Source: Spinactinospora alkalitolerans (GTDB lineage: Bacteria; Actinomycetota; Actinomycetes; Streptosporangiales; Streptosporangiaceae). From it: a DNA stretch of 64,000 nucleotides. The stretch spans positions 5,022,001 through 5,086,000 of the forward strand of contig NZ_JACCCC010000001.1 of assembly GCF_013408795.1 (NCBI RefSeq), in the 5' to 3' direction. Below, piece by piece: positions 15,732 through 23,918 of this stretch (within the stretch, counting starts at the first letter, position 1; each line of letters starts with the position of its first letter). Under the pieces are notes generated by a model, which did no database searches, had not been told where the DNA came from, and saw only the letters and a list, made by a program, of their open reading frames with translations. The position numbers and the translations under genes were made by a program.

Positions 15732-18272
15732 TCAGGCGGGGAGTTCGGAGTCGGCGAGGATCTCGCCGAGGCCCCCGGTGCGGTGGTTGTCCACGACGAG
15801 GATCTCCGACTCCGGCAGCAGCCAGAGGCGCTGCTCGTAGTAGACCGTGGGGCCGTCGACACCGACCCTGTCGCCCGAGGCATCGGTGCAGCTCACGTAC
15901 CACACCTGGTAACGGGCGCGCCGCTCGCCGATGTCGGCGAGTCCGTCCTCCTCGGGTTCGAGGGGGCTTGTGGGCTCGGGGGCCGTGGTGTCGTAGGCGG
16001 GATCGCAGTTGTAGGGCTCGGCGGCCGGGTAGAACGGATTGGTCCCGTCCACGGGGCCGAGCGCGTACCCGGTCCGGACGCCGCCGGACCCGAACACCCT
16101 GATGTTCGGACACTCGTAATGACCGCCCCACCATTCCGGTTCCCGGCATTCGACGTCGGGGTCGGTCCGGATCAGCAGCCACTCGCCCTGGACCGTGCCG
16201 ACCTCCATTTCGCTGAACTCCGCCTCCCGGCGCTCCACCTCCCACTCCCCCGGAAGCTCCAGGGTCATGTTGCGGAACTCCACGCTCCGGGTGGCCCGCT
16301 CGGACCGCTCGCCGAACTCGGCGGCGGCGAGGATGTCGTCGAACTCCTCGATGTCCCAGTTGTCGACGATCAGGATCTCCGACTCCGGCAGCAGCCAGGA
16401 GCGCTGGTCGTGGTAGCCCCAGATCTGCACGCCATCGGGGCTGGTCCCGGCATCGCGGTCGTAGCAGCCGGCCGGGACCTCGCGGTAGAGGGCCTCGCGG
16501 TCACCGGCGGGCCGCAGCTCGCTGACCTTGGGCCCCTGGGAGAAGGACGGGTCGTCCTGCCTGTAGATCTCCAGGGTGGTCGGGCACAGCGGCGGGTCGG
16601 TGTAGGGCGCGAAGAGCGCCGCGCCGTCCGCTTCGCTGATCGGGCCGTATCCGGCCCCGCCGAACTCGATCCCGCCGGGACCGAGCACCTTCAGGTGACG
16701 GCAGCCGTCGGGGTTGGAGGCCCAGTGCCAGTCGAAGCCCTCACACGCCTCCTGGCCTTCGGGGAGCAGCAGCAGCCACTCTTCGCGGATCTCGTCGCCG
16801 TCCGGGGGCGAGGACAGCGGGAAGAACTCGCCCTCGAACGTCTGCGCCTCCCAGTCCTCGGGGATCCGCAGCGTCATCCCCCGGAACTCGATCTCCTGGC
16901 CGGGCGGCTCGCTGGACGCCGGACTCGCCTCCGCTGCCAGGCCGGGGATGACGGGCTGGTCGGTGGCGACCCGCCCGGCGACCCAGCCGCCGCTCACGAC
17001 GGTGGTCGCCGTCGCCCCGGCGGCGATCAGAGCGGTGGCCTTGCTCACCCCCGCGATCGTGCCCGCGCCCGCCGCCGTCGTCGCGGCGCCGCCCGCGACG
17101 CTTCCGGCGGCGACGCCTCCGGTCGCGGCACCTCCGGCCGCCGACCCGGTACCGGCCGCACCCGCGGCGCTCAGGGTGGCCGCGCCCATGCCCACGCCCG
17201 CCTGGGCGGCCATGCCCGTGGCGACCATGGCCGCTCCCCCTGCGGCGAGCCAGCTCTCGGGGCGGTGCCCGGCGGCGCTGAAGCCGCGCCAGGCGGAGTG
17301 CAGGAGTGAGCGCAGGTGCTCGCGCGGCGCACCGGCGGCGTGTTCCCCGTTCCGGACGCCCTGCCCGCTCAGCGCGAGGACGGCGGTGAACGCCTCCTCG
17401 GCGCCGGGACGCGCGGCCGGGTCGGCCGACAGCGCGCGCTCGACCAGCTCGCGCAGGTCGTCGGGGACCCCGTCGGTGCTGGTTTCAGCCGCACGCATGC
17501 GGGCGAGCAGCGTTTCGGTGTCACCGGTGCCGTAGGGGCCGCTGCCGGTGGCGGCGAAGACGACGAGGCCGCCCCAGGCGAACATGTCGGAGGCCGCGGA
17601 GGCGGCGACACCGGCCACCTGCTCGGGCGCCAGCCAGCCGGGCGTGCCGAAGACGCCCGGCTCCGCCGTGCGGTCGTCGGCGGCGCGGGCGATCCCGAAG
17701 TCGAGCACCCGGGGGCCCTCCGGGGAGAGCATGACGTTGCCCGGCTTGATGTCGCGGTGCAGCACGCCGGCGGCGTGGATCGCGGCGAGGGCCTCGGCGG
17801 TACCGGCGGCGAACGCCGACAGCTCGTCGCCGGTCAGCGGACCGAACTCGCGCACGTGGGCGCGCAGGGTGCGGCCGGGGACGAACTCGGTGGCCAGCCA
17901 TGGCGTGGCGGCGTGCGGGTCGGCGCCGAGGAAGGCGGGCGCGCACTCGGCGTCGATGCGCCGGACGAGGTCGACCTCCTGGGCGAACCGCTCCCGGTAG
18001 TCGGTCCGGGCCGCGTAGCGCGTGTGGACGACCTTGACCGCCACGCACCGGCCGCCGCCGTCGAGCGCGCCGTAGACCGCGCCCATGCCGCCCTCCCCCA
18101 GGCGCCCGACCACCTGGAACGGTCCGATGCGCGCGGGATCGCCCGCGCGGAGAGGGGAGAGTTCCGGCGGCAGCGCGGGCGTTCCGGGACCGCCCGGGGG
18201 ATCCGGAGGGCCTGGAGGAACGGAAGGACCTGAGGAACCAGGAGGACCGGGAGGACCTTCGGCGGGGGACAT
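15732..18272 (-). CDS. Ser/Thr protein kinase with duplicated C-terminal sensor-like domain
   Basis: 846 residues. A Pro/Gly-rich N-terminus (1-45) precedes a Hanks-type kinase: Gly loop GEGGMGAVYG at 59-68, Lys80, HRDIKPGNV at 172-180, DFG at 191-193 and GTPGWLAPEQ for the activation loop. Residues 340-435 are Gly/Ala-rich, mildly hydrophobic and repetitive, likely the membrane passage. Two copies of an unknown domain follow: 461-651, from IEFRGMTLRIPEDWE to RSWLLPESEILIVDN, and 664-842, from VEFRNMTLELPGEWE to RLWLLPESEILVVDN. Each holds a few conserved cysteines. PASTA repeats, usual in PknB, are absent. The duplicated domain is probably outside the cell and binds an unknown signal. Confidence 0.88.
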   Translation of the reverse strand: MSPAEGPPGPPGSSGPSVPPGPPDPPGGPGTPALPPELSPLRAGDPARIGPFQVVGRLGEGGMGAVYGALDGGGRCVAVKVVHTRYAARTDYRERFAQEVDLVRRIDAECAPAFLGADPHAATPWLATEFVPGRTLRAHVREFGPLTGDELSAFAAGTAEALAAIHAAGVLHRDIKPGNVMLSPEGPRVLDFGIARAADDRTAEPGVFGTPGWLAPEQVAGVAASAASDMFAWGGLVVFAATGSGPYGTGDTETLLARMRAAETSTDGVPDDLRELVERALSADPAARPGAEEAFTAVLALSGQGVRNGEHAAGAPREHLRSLLHSAWRGFSAAGHRPESWLAAGGAAMVATGMAAQAGVGMGAATLSAAGAAGTGSAAGGAATGGVAAGSVAGGAATTAAGAGTIAGVSKATALIAAGATATTVVSGGWVAGRVATDQPVIPGLAAEASPASSEPPGQEIEFRGMTLRIPEDWEAQTFEGEFFPLSSPPDGDEIREEWLLLLPEGQEACEGFDWHWASNPDGCRHLKVLGPGGIEFGGAGYGPISEADGAALFAPYTDPPLCPTTLEIYRQDDPSFSQGPKVSELRPAGDREALYREVPAGCYDRDAGTSPDGVQIWGYHDQRSWLLPESEILIVDNWDIEEFDDILAAAEFGERSERATRSVEFRNMTLELPGEWEVERREAEFSEMEVGTVQGEWLLIRTDPDVECREPEWWGGHYECPNIRVFGSGGVRTGYALGPVDGTNPFYPAAEPYNCDPAYDTTAPEPTSPLEPEEDGLADIGERRARYQVWYVSCTDASGDRVGVDGPTVYYEQRLWLLPESEILVVDNHRTGGLGEILADSELPA

Positions 18273-18385
18273 GCTTCTCCAGTTGTGCGGCGTATACGGC
18301 TTTTCGTGAGGCTCCTCACCAGACTAGAGAGCCTCGAAAGCGCAAGATCACCACACAACTGACCTGAAGCGGCCACCGAGCGCTT

Positions 18386-18631
18386 CTAGAGGCGCTGCTC
18401 CTTGACGGCGGTGAGGAACGCCGACCACTCGGCGGCCGGAAGGGAGAGATGCCCATGGGAGGGGTTCTGCGAGTCCCGCAGGGCGATGAAGGTGGGAAGC
18501 GGGGCGCACTCGACGCAGTCGGCGTTCCCGTGGCTGTGGCTGGACTTCGTCCAGGCGACGCTGGCGCACTCGACGCAGTTGGCGTTACCAGCGCTGTAGC
18601 TCGATTTCCGCCACGGTGCGTGCGGGCTCAC
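18386..18631 (-). CDS. DUF397 small regulatory protein
   Basis: An 81-residue protein with two successive DUF397 signatures: WRKSSYSAGNANCVECA and then WTKSSHSHGNADCVECA, followed by the usual ending FIALRDSQNP and WSAFLTAVKEQRL. Most members carry one signature, so this looks like an internal duplication. Its GTG start overlaps the stop of the XRE-family gene by the GTGA arrangement, so the pair is translationally coupled. In Streptomyces such proteins pair with WhiJ/AbaA-like XRE regulators and modulate them in development or antibiotic production. No DNA-binding motif is seen in it. Confidence 0.9.
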   Translation of the reverse strand: MSPHAPWRKSSYSAGNANCVECASVAWTKSSHSHGNADCVECAPLPTFIALRDSQNPSHGHLSLPAAEWSAFLTAVKEQRL

Positions 18632-19476
18632 TGTAGCTCCTTGCTCACGCGGTCGATAAGCTCGACCGATTCTGATGGATCTAACGCTACCTGGAGCAGC
18701 CTTTTTGCCGCATCTTGATAAGCGGCAACTTCGTGAGGCTCTTCGAGGAAGAGATCAGCTGTCTTCCCTTCCAGAAGGACGATGGCAGGGTCCTCACCGA
18801 ACTCGTGAAGAACGAAAGAGCCCTCAGCACTGGCATGTTGACCAGCTGAGAAAGGGATAAGCCGAACAGTGATGTTCGGACGAGAGGCTGCATCAACAAG
18901 CTGGCGTAGTTGACGCGCCATGATCTGAGCTTCACGGAAGCGATGTAGCGCAGCTTCGTCAAGGATCACCTGCAACTCAGGAGCACTGGGACGCGTCAGC
19001 ACAGATTGCCTAGCCATACGAGCCGCCACCTTGGCCTCGACATCGCGCGGCTGATCACTGAAGTTACTGGTCCGAATGATGTCTCGGGCATACTCAGCCG
19101 TCTGCAAGAGGCCTGGGACAAGCACCACTTCGAAGTTGGTGATCCTCGTAGCCTCTTCTTCCAACGCGATCTCGGTCTGTGTCGCGTCGGTGATCTGCCC
19201 TGCGTACGCCTGCCACCAGCCGAGTTCGTTGGCGCGTTCGGCCAGGTCCAGGAGTTCCCGTTGGCGGGTCAAGGGCACGTCGTAGAGATCGAGCAGGCGC
19301 TCGGTCTCGTCCACGCTGACACCGCGCTTGCCGCTCTCGATCCGACTGATGGTCGGACCGGACATCCCGGCGCGCTCACCGGCTTGGTCCGTGCTCAGGC
19401 CGGTCGCGTTGCGCAGTTGCTTCAGCTCCCTGCGCAGGCGCCGGGCGCGGACCGTCGATCCCAGCTTCCGAGACAT
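18628..19476 (-). CDS. XRE-family regulator with DUF5753 (WhiJ/AbaA-like)
   Basis: A 282-residue regulator. An N-terminal helix-turn-helix, about residues 13-60 (LRNATGLSTDQAGERAGMSG and TISRIESGKRGV), is followed by a DUF5753 ligand or partner domain (FEVVLVPGLLQTAEYARDII; ITVRLIPFSAGQHASAEGSF). ATG 19474-19476 is chosen because AAGGAGGAG lies 9 nt upstream; the in-frame GTG at 19497 lies on that site. It is cotranscribed with the DUF397 gene and divergent from a small protein and an anti-sigma-like ATPase, with a GCGCTTCA multi-half-site operator between. Base composition is less GC-rich than its neighbours. Confidence 0.9.
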   Translation of the reverse strand: MSRKLGSTVRARRLRRELKQLRNATGLSTDQAGERAGMSGPTISRIESGKRGVSVDETERLLDLYDVPLTRQRELLDLAERANELGWWQAYAGQITDATQTEIALEEEATRITNFEVVLVPGLLQTAEYARDIIRTSNFSDQPRDVEAKVAARMARQSVLTRPSAPELQVILDEAALHRFREAQIMARQLRQLVDAASRPNITVRLIPFSAGQHASAEGSFVLHEFGEDPAIVLLEGKTADLFLEEPHEVAAYQDAAKRLLQVALDPSESVELIDRVSKELQ

Positions 19477-19552
19477 TCGTGCATCTCCTCCTTGCACTGA
19501 GACCTTAGTTGGCTCCCAAGGCGCCCTTGGCCACCCCTCCGGACAGAAACAG

Positions 19553-19579
19553 GCGCTTCAATATTCTTGAAGCGCTTCA
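19553..19579. promoter_or_regulatory. triple half-site operator for the XRE regulator
   Basis: GCGCTTCAA (19553-19561) and TTGAAGCGC (19567-19575) form a perfect dyad around TATTC, and the second arm is itself part of the 12-bp palindrome TGAAGCGCTTCA (19568-19579). The three half-sites overlap the -35 box of the plus-strand promoter. Confidence 0.65.
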
Positions 19580-19604
19580 CAAATTACATGACTTCTTCTA
19601 ATCT
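19576..19604 (+). promoter_or_regulatory. promoter of the small protein/ATPase pair
   Basis: -35 TTCACA (19576-19581), 17-nt spacer, -10 TAATCT (19599-19604). The -35 lies in the third operator half-site, so binding there would repress. Confidence 0.55.
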
Positions 19605-19681
19605 GACGCTACGGGTTCACCTTGCGTCATGCGGCGATAACCCGAAAATCCCTGTTGGCGCCCAACCACATAGGAGTCCTC

Positions 19682-20020
19682 ATGCCCACCGACATCACCC
19701 TCGGCGGTCGCCCGCCCACTCCCTGCGAGGTCAAGCGGCGGCTCCTGGCCGCCCTTTCCGAGGAGGTGAACCTTCGGGGTGGTCGCGCCCTTCTCTCCCT
19801 CGCGCACGACGGGGGTCCCCTGCTCTACGTGCGAGCCCACTCCGGGACCGTGATCGTCGTGGCGGCCGAGACTCCTCGCGGCTGGGCGTTCGTCTGGCCC
19901 GGCGGGCAGAGCGACGCCGCGGACCCCCGCCTCTCCGCCCGGCACCTCACCGCGCCCCGCCGGATGCCGCGTCCCCCGTTTCGGCCCGCCCGGCGTGCGC
20001 ACCTGAAGGCGGTGGCCTGA
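19682..20020 (+). CDS. small conserved-type protein of the DUF397/XRE locus
   Basis: A 112-residue protein I do not recognise. It has an alpha/beta-looking N-terminal part (EVKRRLLAALSEEVNLRGG; PLLYVRAHSGTVIVVAA) and a basic, proline-rich C-terminus (APRRMPRPPFRPARRAH). TAGGAG lies 7 nt before ATG 19682. It ends 2 nt before the ATPase start, so the two form one operon. Small proteins of unknown function are common companions of XRE/DUF397/ATPase loci in actinobacteria. Confidence 0.7.
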   Translation: MPTDITLGGRPPTPCEVKRRLLAALSEEVNLRGGRALLSLAHDGGPLLYVRAHSGTVIVVAAETPRGWAFVWPGGQSDAADPRLSARHLTAPRRMPRPPFRPARRAHLKAVA

Positions 20021-20022
20021 CG

Positions 20023-20475
20023 ATGACCGGGCACTCCGCCTTCGCCGTCAACACCGAGCGCTCCTTCCCCGGCACCTGCCAGGGCCTGCGCCGCTCCCGC
20101 CGCTTCCTGCGATGGGGAATCGCGGAGGTCTACCCGCGCCAGGTCGACGACGCCGAACTCTGCCTCTCCGAGGCCTTCACCAACGCCGTCAAGCACACCC
20201 TCAGCGGCCGCCCCGGCGGCCGGGTCACCGTCCGCGCCTACGCCCTCACCTGCGGCCCGCTCTACGTCGACGTCCTCGACCAGGGGCCCGTCAACGGCAC
20301 CGACCGCCCGGCCGTCGATCCCAGGGCGTGCGACCTCGACGCCGAGCACGGCCGCGGCCTCCACCTCATCCACGAACTGACGCGCTACTGGACCTACCTG
20401 CCCGGCCGCGCCCACGGCTGCCTGTGCCTGACCTTCGACGTCCCGGCCCTCCCCCGAAGAACCGCCGCCGCGTGA
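20023..20475 (+). CDS. RsbW/SpoIIAB-like anti-sigma-type ATPase
   Basis: A 150-residue HATPase_c_2 protein. The N box reads ELCLSEAFTNAVKHT, the G1-like box VDVLDQGP, and the G2 region AEHGRGLHLIHELT; together they form the GHKL ATP pocket. Such single-domain kinases sequester sigma factors or phosphorylate anti-anti-sigma proteins. No sigma factor is adjacent, so a partner in trans or the XRE/DUF397 switch is likely. A 14-bp terminator hairpin follows. Confidence 0.85.
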   Translation: MTGHSAFAVNTERSFPGTCQGLRRSRRFLRWGIAEVYPRQVDDAELCLSEAFTNAVKHTLSGRPGGRVTVRAYALTCGPLYVDVLDQGPVNGTDRPAVDPRACDLDAEHGRGLHLIHELTRYWTYLPGRAHGCLCLTFDVPALPRRTAAA

Positions 20476-20510
20476 GCGGACCCATCGACGCCCACGGCCA
20501 CGCAACGAGC

Positions 20511-20541
20511 CCGGCCCCGCCTCCGGAGGAGGCGGGGCCGG
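20511..20541. terminator. bidirectional terminator hairpin
   Basis: CCGGCCCCGCCTCC, loop GGA, GGAGGCGGGGCCGG, between convergent genes (the ATPase on plus, the M43 protease on minus). Confidence 0.75.
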
Positions 20542-20580
20542 AGCCGCGGAACTGAACCGGGCCGACGGGGCGTCCACGTC

Positions 20581-21552
20581 TCACGTGCGGAAGGCGGCCC
20601 AGCTCTTGGCCATGCGTTCGGCCTGGCCCTCGGTGAACTCGAAGAGGCACTTGTCGTCGCTGTAGTTCATGAAGTTGTGGATGGGGTCCTCGCCCGGGCG
20701 TTCGGTGCAGGTGTCGCGGCCCTCGGGGCAGCCCGACGACTGCTCCCGCTCGTAGGGGGTGTCGTCGACGTAGTCGCCCGGCTCCTCGCAGCCGTTCTGG
20801 AAGGTGTGGAACAGGCCCAGCCAGTGCCCGGTCTCATGCGTGCCGGTGTGGCCGAGGTCGAACTTGTCCCGGCCGCCCCCGGGCACCGTGCGGTAGTCGA
20901 TGACGACGCCGTCGCTGCGCGAATTGGACTCGTAGTCCTGCGGGAACGTCGACCGGCCGAGCAGTCCCTGCCCCATGTCGATGGAGTAGAGGTTGAGGAC
21001 ACCGGCGTCGCCCTGGCGCAGCTCGCGCTTGATGGCCTGCTCGTTGGCGCCGAAGTCGCCGAACCACGCGTCGTTGGCCGTGCGGGTGACCTTGGCCAGT
21101 TCGAACCGGAACCCGGTGTCGACGCCGCCGTAGTCACCGCCGAACCCGCGGTTCATCACGGCGATCTGCTCGCCGATCGTGGCGTTGTCGATGTCGCCGG
21201 TGCCGTCCTCGGCGGAGACCACGTGGAACACGACCGGGATCGTCTCGGGCTGCCCGGAATCGGGCGTCCGCTGCGCGATGGGGGCCGCGTTCAACTGCCG
21301 GTCGAGCTCGGCGGCCTCCTGCGAGGTGAGCGCGCTGGGATCGTGGGCTTCGGGGTCGGCCAGCCGGGCCGCGCTCGTCCCGGGTTCGCACAATCGGTCA
21401 GCCGGGAAGGCCCCGGATGCGCGTTCCGACTGCACCGGTGGAGCCTGCGCCGCGGTGGTCGCGACCGCTCCGGCCAGCGCCGCCGCGCCGACCAGCAGAC
21501 CGCCCCAAGTGCCGATGTTTCGACGGCTTCGCCCGCTTTCCCCGATATACAT
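20581..21552 (-). CDS. secreted M43-type zinc metalloprotease
   Basis: 323 residues with a signal segment (basic RSRRN, hydrophobic core about 17-35). The extended zinc site H-E-T-G-H-W-L-G-L-F-H is at 239-249, and N-F-M-N-Y-S near 300 supplies the Met-turn. Cysteines around 253-292 fit the disulfides of pappalysin/cytophagalysin-like M43B proteases. It probably digests extracellular protein. The 254 bp upstream of it hold no gene I can support. Confidence 0.9.
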   Translation of the reverse strand: MYIGESGRSRRNIGTWGGLLVGAAALAGAVATTAAQAPPVQSERASGAFPADRLCEPGTSAARLADPEAHDPSALTSQEAAELDRQLNAAPIAQRTPDSGQPETIPVVFHVVSAEDGTGDIDNATIGEQIAVMNRGFGGDYGGVDTGFRFELAKVTRTANDAWFGDFGANEQAIKRELRQGDAGVLNLYSIDMGQGLLGRSTFPQDYESNSRSDGVVIDYRTVPGGGRDKFDLGHTGTHETGHWLGLFHTFQNGCEEPGDYVDDTPYEREQSSGCPEGRDTCTERPGEDPIHNFMNYSDDKCLFEFTEGQAERMAKSWAAFRT

Positions 21553-21806
21553 AGCAACAGCATGTAGTCATCCGGTAACCCATGGCTAGATCCCGCGCGT
21601 CCTAATCGTGCAGTATTTACGGTGTTCTTGCGGTGATGCGCACGATTTTGTCAACCTCTGCACCCTTGGGGAGGTGCCCGGTTCCGGATTGCGGGTAGTG
21701 CTCCTCGCGGTCGCAGCGCCACCCCGCGGCCGTCAGCACCGAGTCACCGACCGCCGGACTCCGACCACCGGTCACGAGACTCCGGCTCCGGCCGCAGGCC
21801 GCCGGT

Positions 21807-23525
21807 TCACCGTCCCCCGGTGGCCCAGCTCCGGAGTTTGGCGATGCGCTTGCGCACCTGCTCGGCGGTGGCCTGGGCGATCGGCGGCCCCCCGCAGGCG
21901 CGGCGCAGCTCGTTGTGGATCATGCCGTGCGGCTGGCCGGTCCGGTGGTGCCAGGCGCCGACGAGGCCGTTCAGCTCCTTGCGCAGGTCGGCCATCACCT
22001 CGTGCTCCGGGGCCTGCTTCGGCTCCTCCTTGGGAGCCTTGCGCTCACCGGCCCGCTGCTCGGCGTTGCGCTTGTTCAGCAGCTTCGCCACCTGCTCCGG
22101 CTCCAGCAGGCCGGGCAGCCCGAGGAAGTCCTCCTCCTCGGGCGAACCCGGCGCGCCGCCGCCGAACTCGCCGCCGTCGTAGAGCGCGCGGTCGAACTCG
22201 GCCGAGGCCTCCATCGTCTCGAAGGGCAACTCCTCCCCGGCGTCGGGGGTGTCGCGCTTCTTGCGGGCCTCGTCGACGAGGTCCTGCTCGGGGTTGAACT
22301 CCCCCTCCTTGATGGGGCGGTCCAGCGCGTGGTCGCGCTCGCGCTCCATCTCCCCCGCGTACTCCAGCAGCGTGGGCACCGACGGCAGGAACACCGACGC
22401 CATCTCGCCGCGCCGGCGCACCCGCACGAAGCGGCCGACCACCTGGGCGAAGAACAGCGCGGTGCTGGTCGAGGTGGCGTAGACCCCGACCATGAGCCGG
22501 GGCACGTCGACGCCCTCCGACACCATCCGCACCGCGACCATCCAGCGGTCCTCGGACTCGGCGAACCGCTTGATCTTGCGGCTCGCCGTGGGGTCGTCGG
22601 ACAGCACGACGGTGGCGCCCCGCCCGGTGATCTGGCGCAGGATGCGCGCGTAGGCGCGGGCGTTCTCGTGGTCGCTGGCGATGACCAGCCCACCGGCGTC
22701 GGGGCTGGTGCTGCGGACCTGGGTGAGCCTGCGGTCGGCCGCTGCCAGCACCTTCTTGATCCAGTCGCCCTTGGGGTCCAGCGCGGCCCGCCACGCCTGC
22801 GCCAGGGCGTCCTGGGTGAGCGGTTCACCGAGCCGGGCGGCGAGCTCGTCGCCGGCCTTGGTGCGCCAGCGCATCTCACCGGAGTAGGCCATGAAGATGA
22901 CCGGCCGCACCACGCCGTCGGCCAGCGCGGGCGCGTAGCCGTAGCTGTAGTCCCAGGAGCAGCGACGCACGCCGTTGTGGTCCTGGACGTAGTCGACGAA
23001 CGGGATCGGGTTGACGTCGGAGCGGAACGGGGTGCCGGTCAGCGCCAGCCGGCGGGCCGCGGGGTCGAACGCCTCGCGGACCGCCTCGCCCCACGACAGC
23101 GCGTCGCCGGCGTGGTGGACCTCGTCGAAGACGACCAGCGTGCGGCGGGCCTCGGTGCGGTTGCGGTGCAGCATCGGGTGCGCCGCGACCTGGGCGTAGG
23201 TGACCGCGGCGCCGATGAACTGCTTGCCCAGCGCGCCCTGGCCGTTCTTGAACTCCGGGTCGAGCGGGATGCCGAACCGGGCCGCGGCGTCGGCCCACTG
23301 CTTCTTCAGGTGCTCGGTGGGGCAGACCACGGTGATCGAGCGGATCACGTGCCGGGCCAGCAGCTCACTGGCGAGCGTCAGCGCGAACGTGGTCTTGCCG
23401 GCCCCGGGGGTGGCCACCGCCAGGAAGTCGCGCGGCTCGCGCCGGAAGTACTCCTCAAAAGCCTCGCGCTGCCACGCGCGCAGACCCCGAAGCCGTTCAC
23501 CCGTGTTGTTCTCGACAAGCGTCAT
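21807..23525 (-). CDS. SF2 DEAD/DEAH-box helicase
   Basis: A 572-residue superfamily 2 helicase. Q-like region AWQREAFEEYF; Walker A T-P-G-A-G-K-T at 39-45; motif II D-E-V-H-H at 134-138; motif III LTGTPFRSD; motifs V-VI VSEGVDVPRLMVGVYATSTS and AQVVGRFVRVR. After the two RecA lobes comes a charged linker, and the C-terminus (about 490-572) contains a small helical domain, AWHHRTGQPHGMIHNELRR. ATG 23523-23525 is the start consistent with family proteins; the longer frame reads through the neighbouring gene in another phase. Role in DNA repair or RNA remodelling is unknown. Confidence 0.92.
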   Translation of the reverse strand: MTLVENNTGERLRGLRAWQREAFEEYFRREPRDFLAVATPGAGKTTFALTLASELLARHVIRSITVVCPTEHLKKQWADAAARFGIPLDPEFKNGQGALGKQFIGAAVTYAQVAAHPMLHRNRTEARRTLVVFDEVHHAGDALSWGEAVREAFDPAARRLALTGTPFRSDVNPIPFVDYVQDHNGVRRCSWDYSYGYAPALADGVVRPVIFMAYSGEMRWRTKAGDELAARLGEPLTQDALAQAWRAALDPKGDWIKKVLAAADRRLTQVRSTSPDAGGLVIASDHENARAYARILRQITGRGATVVLSDDPTASRKIKRFAESEDRWMVAVRMVSEGVDVPRLMVGVYATSTSTALFFAQVVGRFVRVRRRGEMASVFLPSVPTLLEYAGEMERERDHALDRPIKEGEFNPEQDLVDEARKKRDTPDAGEELPFETMEASAEFDRALYDGGEFGGGAPGSPEEEDFLGLPGLLEPEQVAKLLNKRNAEQRAGERKAPKEEPKQAPEHEVMADLRKELNGLVGAWHHRTGQPHGMIHNELRRACGGPPIAQATAEQVRKRIAKLRSWATGGR

Positions 23526-23623
23526 CGCGTGAATCCCCAGATGCTCACTTGGACGAGGGTATCCGGATCCGGAGACCGGCGCGGCGCCCGGCCGGTGCGT
23601 CCGGCCGGGCCCGTCCCTTCCGG

Positions 23624-23911
23624 CTACTGCCCCTCGCCGGGCAGCCCTTCGGAGCCGTCGGCGCCGTCGGCCGGGGCGCCGCCGCTCTCGGCGGTGCCCT
23701 CCTCGCCGCCCTCCGAGGGCGCGGGAGCCCCGCCGCCGTCGGCGGGCGCGCCCTCGACCTCCACGGCGCCGTCGTTGAAGGGCATGTAGGGGTCGACCCA
23801 CGGGAAGGCCACGTACCACAGGAGCGCGGCCGCGCCCGCGACGAGCGCCAGCGACAGGACGAACTTCACAAATCCCGGGCCGGGCAGGATGCGCCAGATC
23901 AGGCCGTACAC
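23624..23911 (-). CDS. small single-pass membrane protein beside sortase
   Basis: A 95-residue protein. One transmembrane helix (FVKFVLSLALVAGAAALLWYVAF, about 15-37) is followed by WVDPYMPFNDGAVEVE and a low-complexity acidic Gly/Ala/Pro tail. It starts 7 nt after the sortase stop and is surely cotranscribed with it. The core MYGLIWR...PWVDPYMPF is a pattern seen next to actinobacterial class E sortases. Function unknown; an accessory role to the sortase is inferred from position. Confidence 0.75.
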   Translation of the reverse strand: MYGLIWRILPGPGFVKFVLSLALVAGAAALLWYVAFPWVDPYMPFNDGAVEVEGAPADGGGAPAPSEGGEEGTAESGGAPADGADGSEGLPGEGQ

Positions 23912-23918
23912 GTCTACC

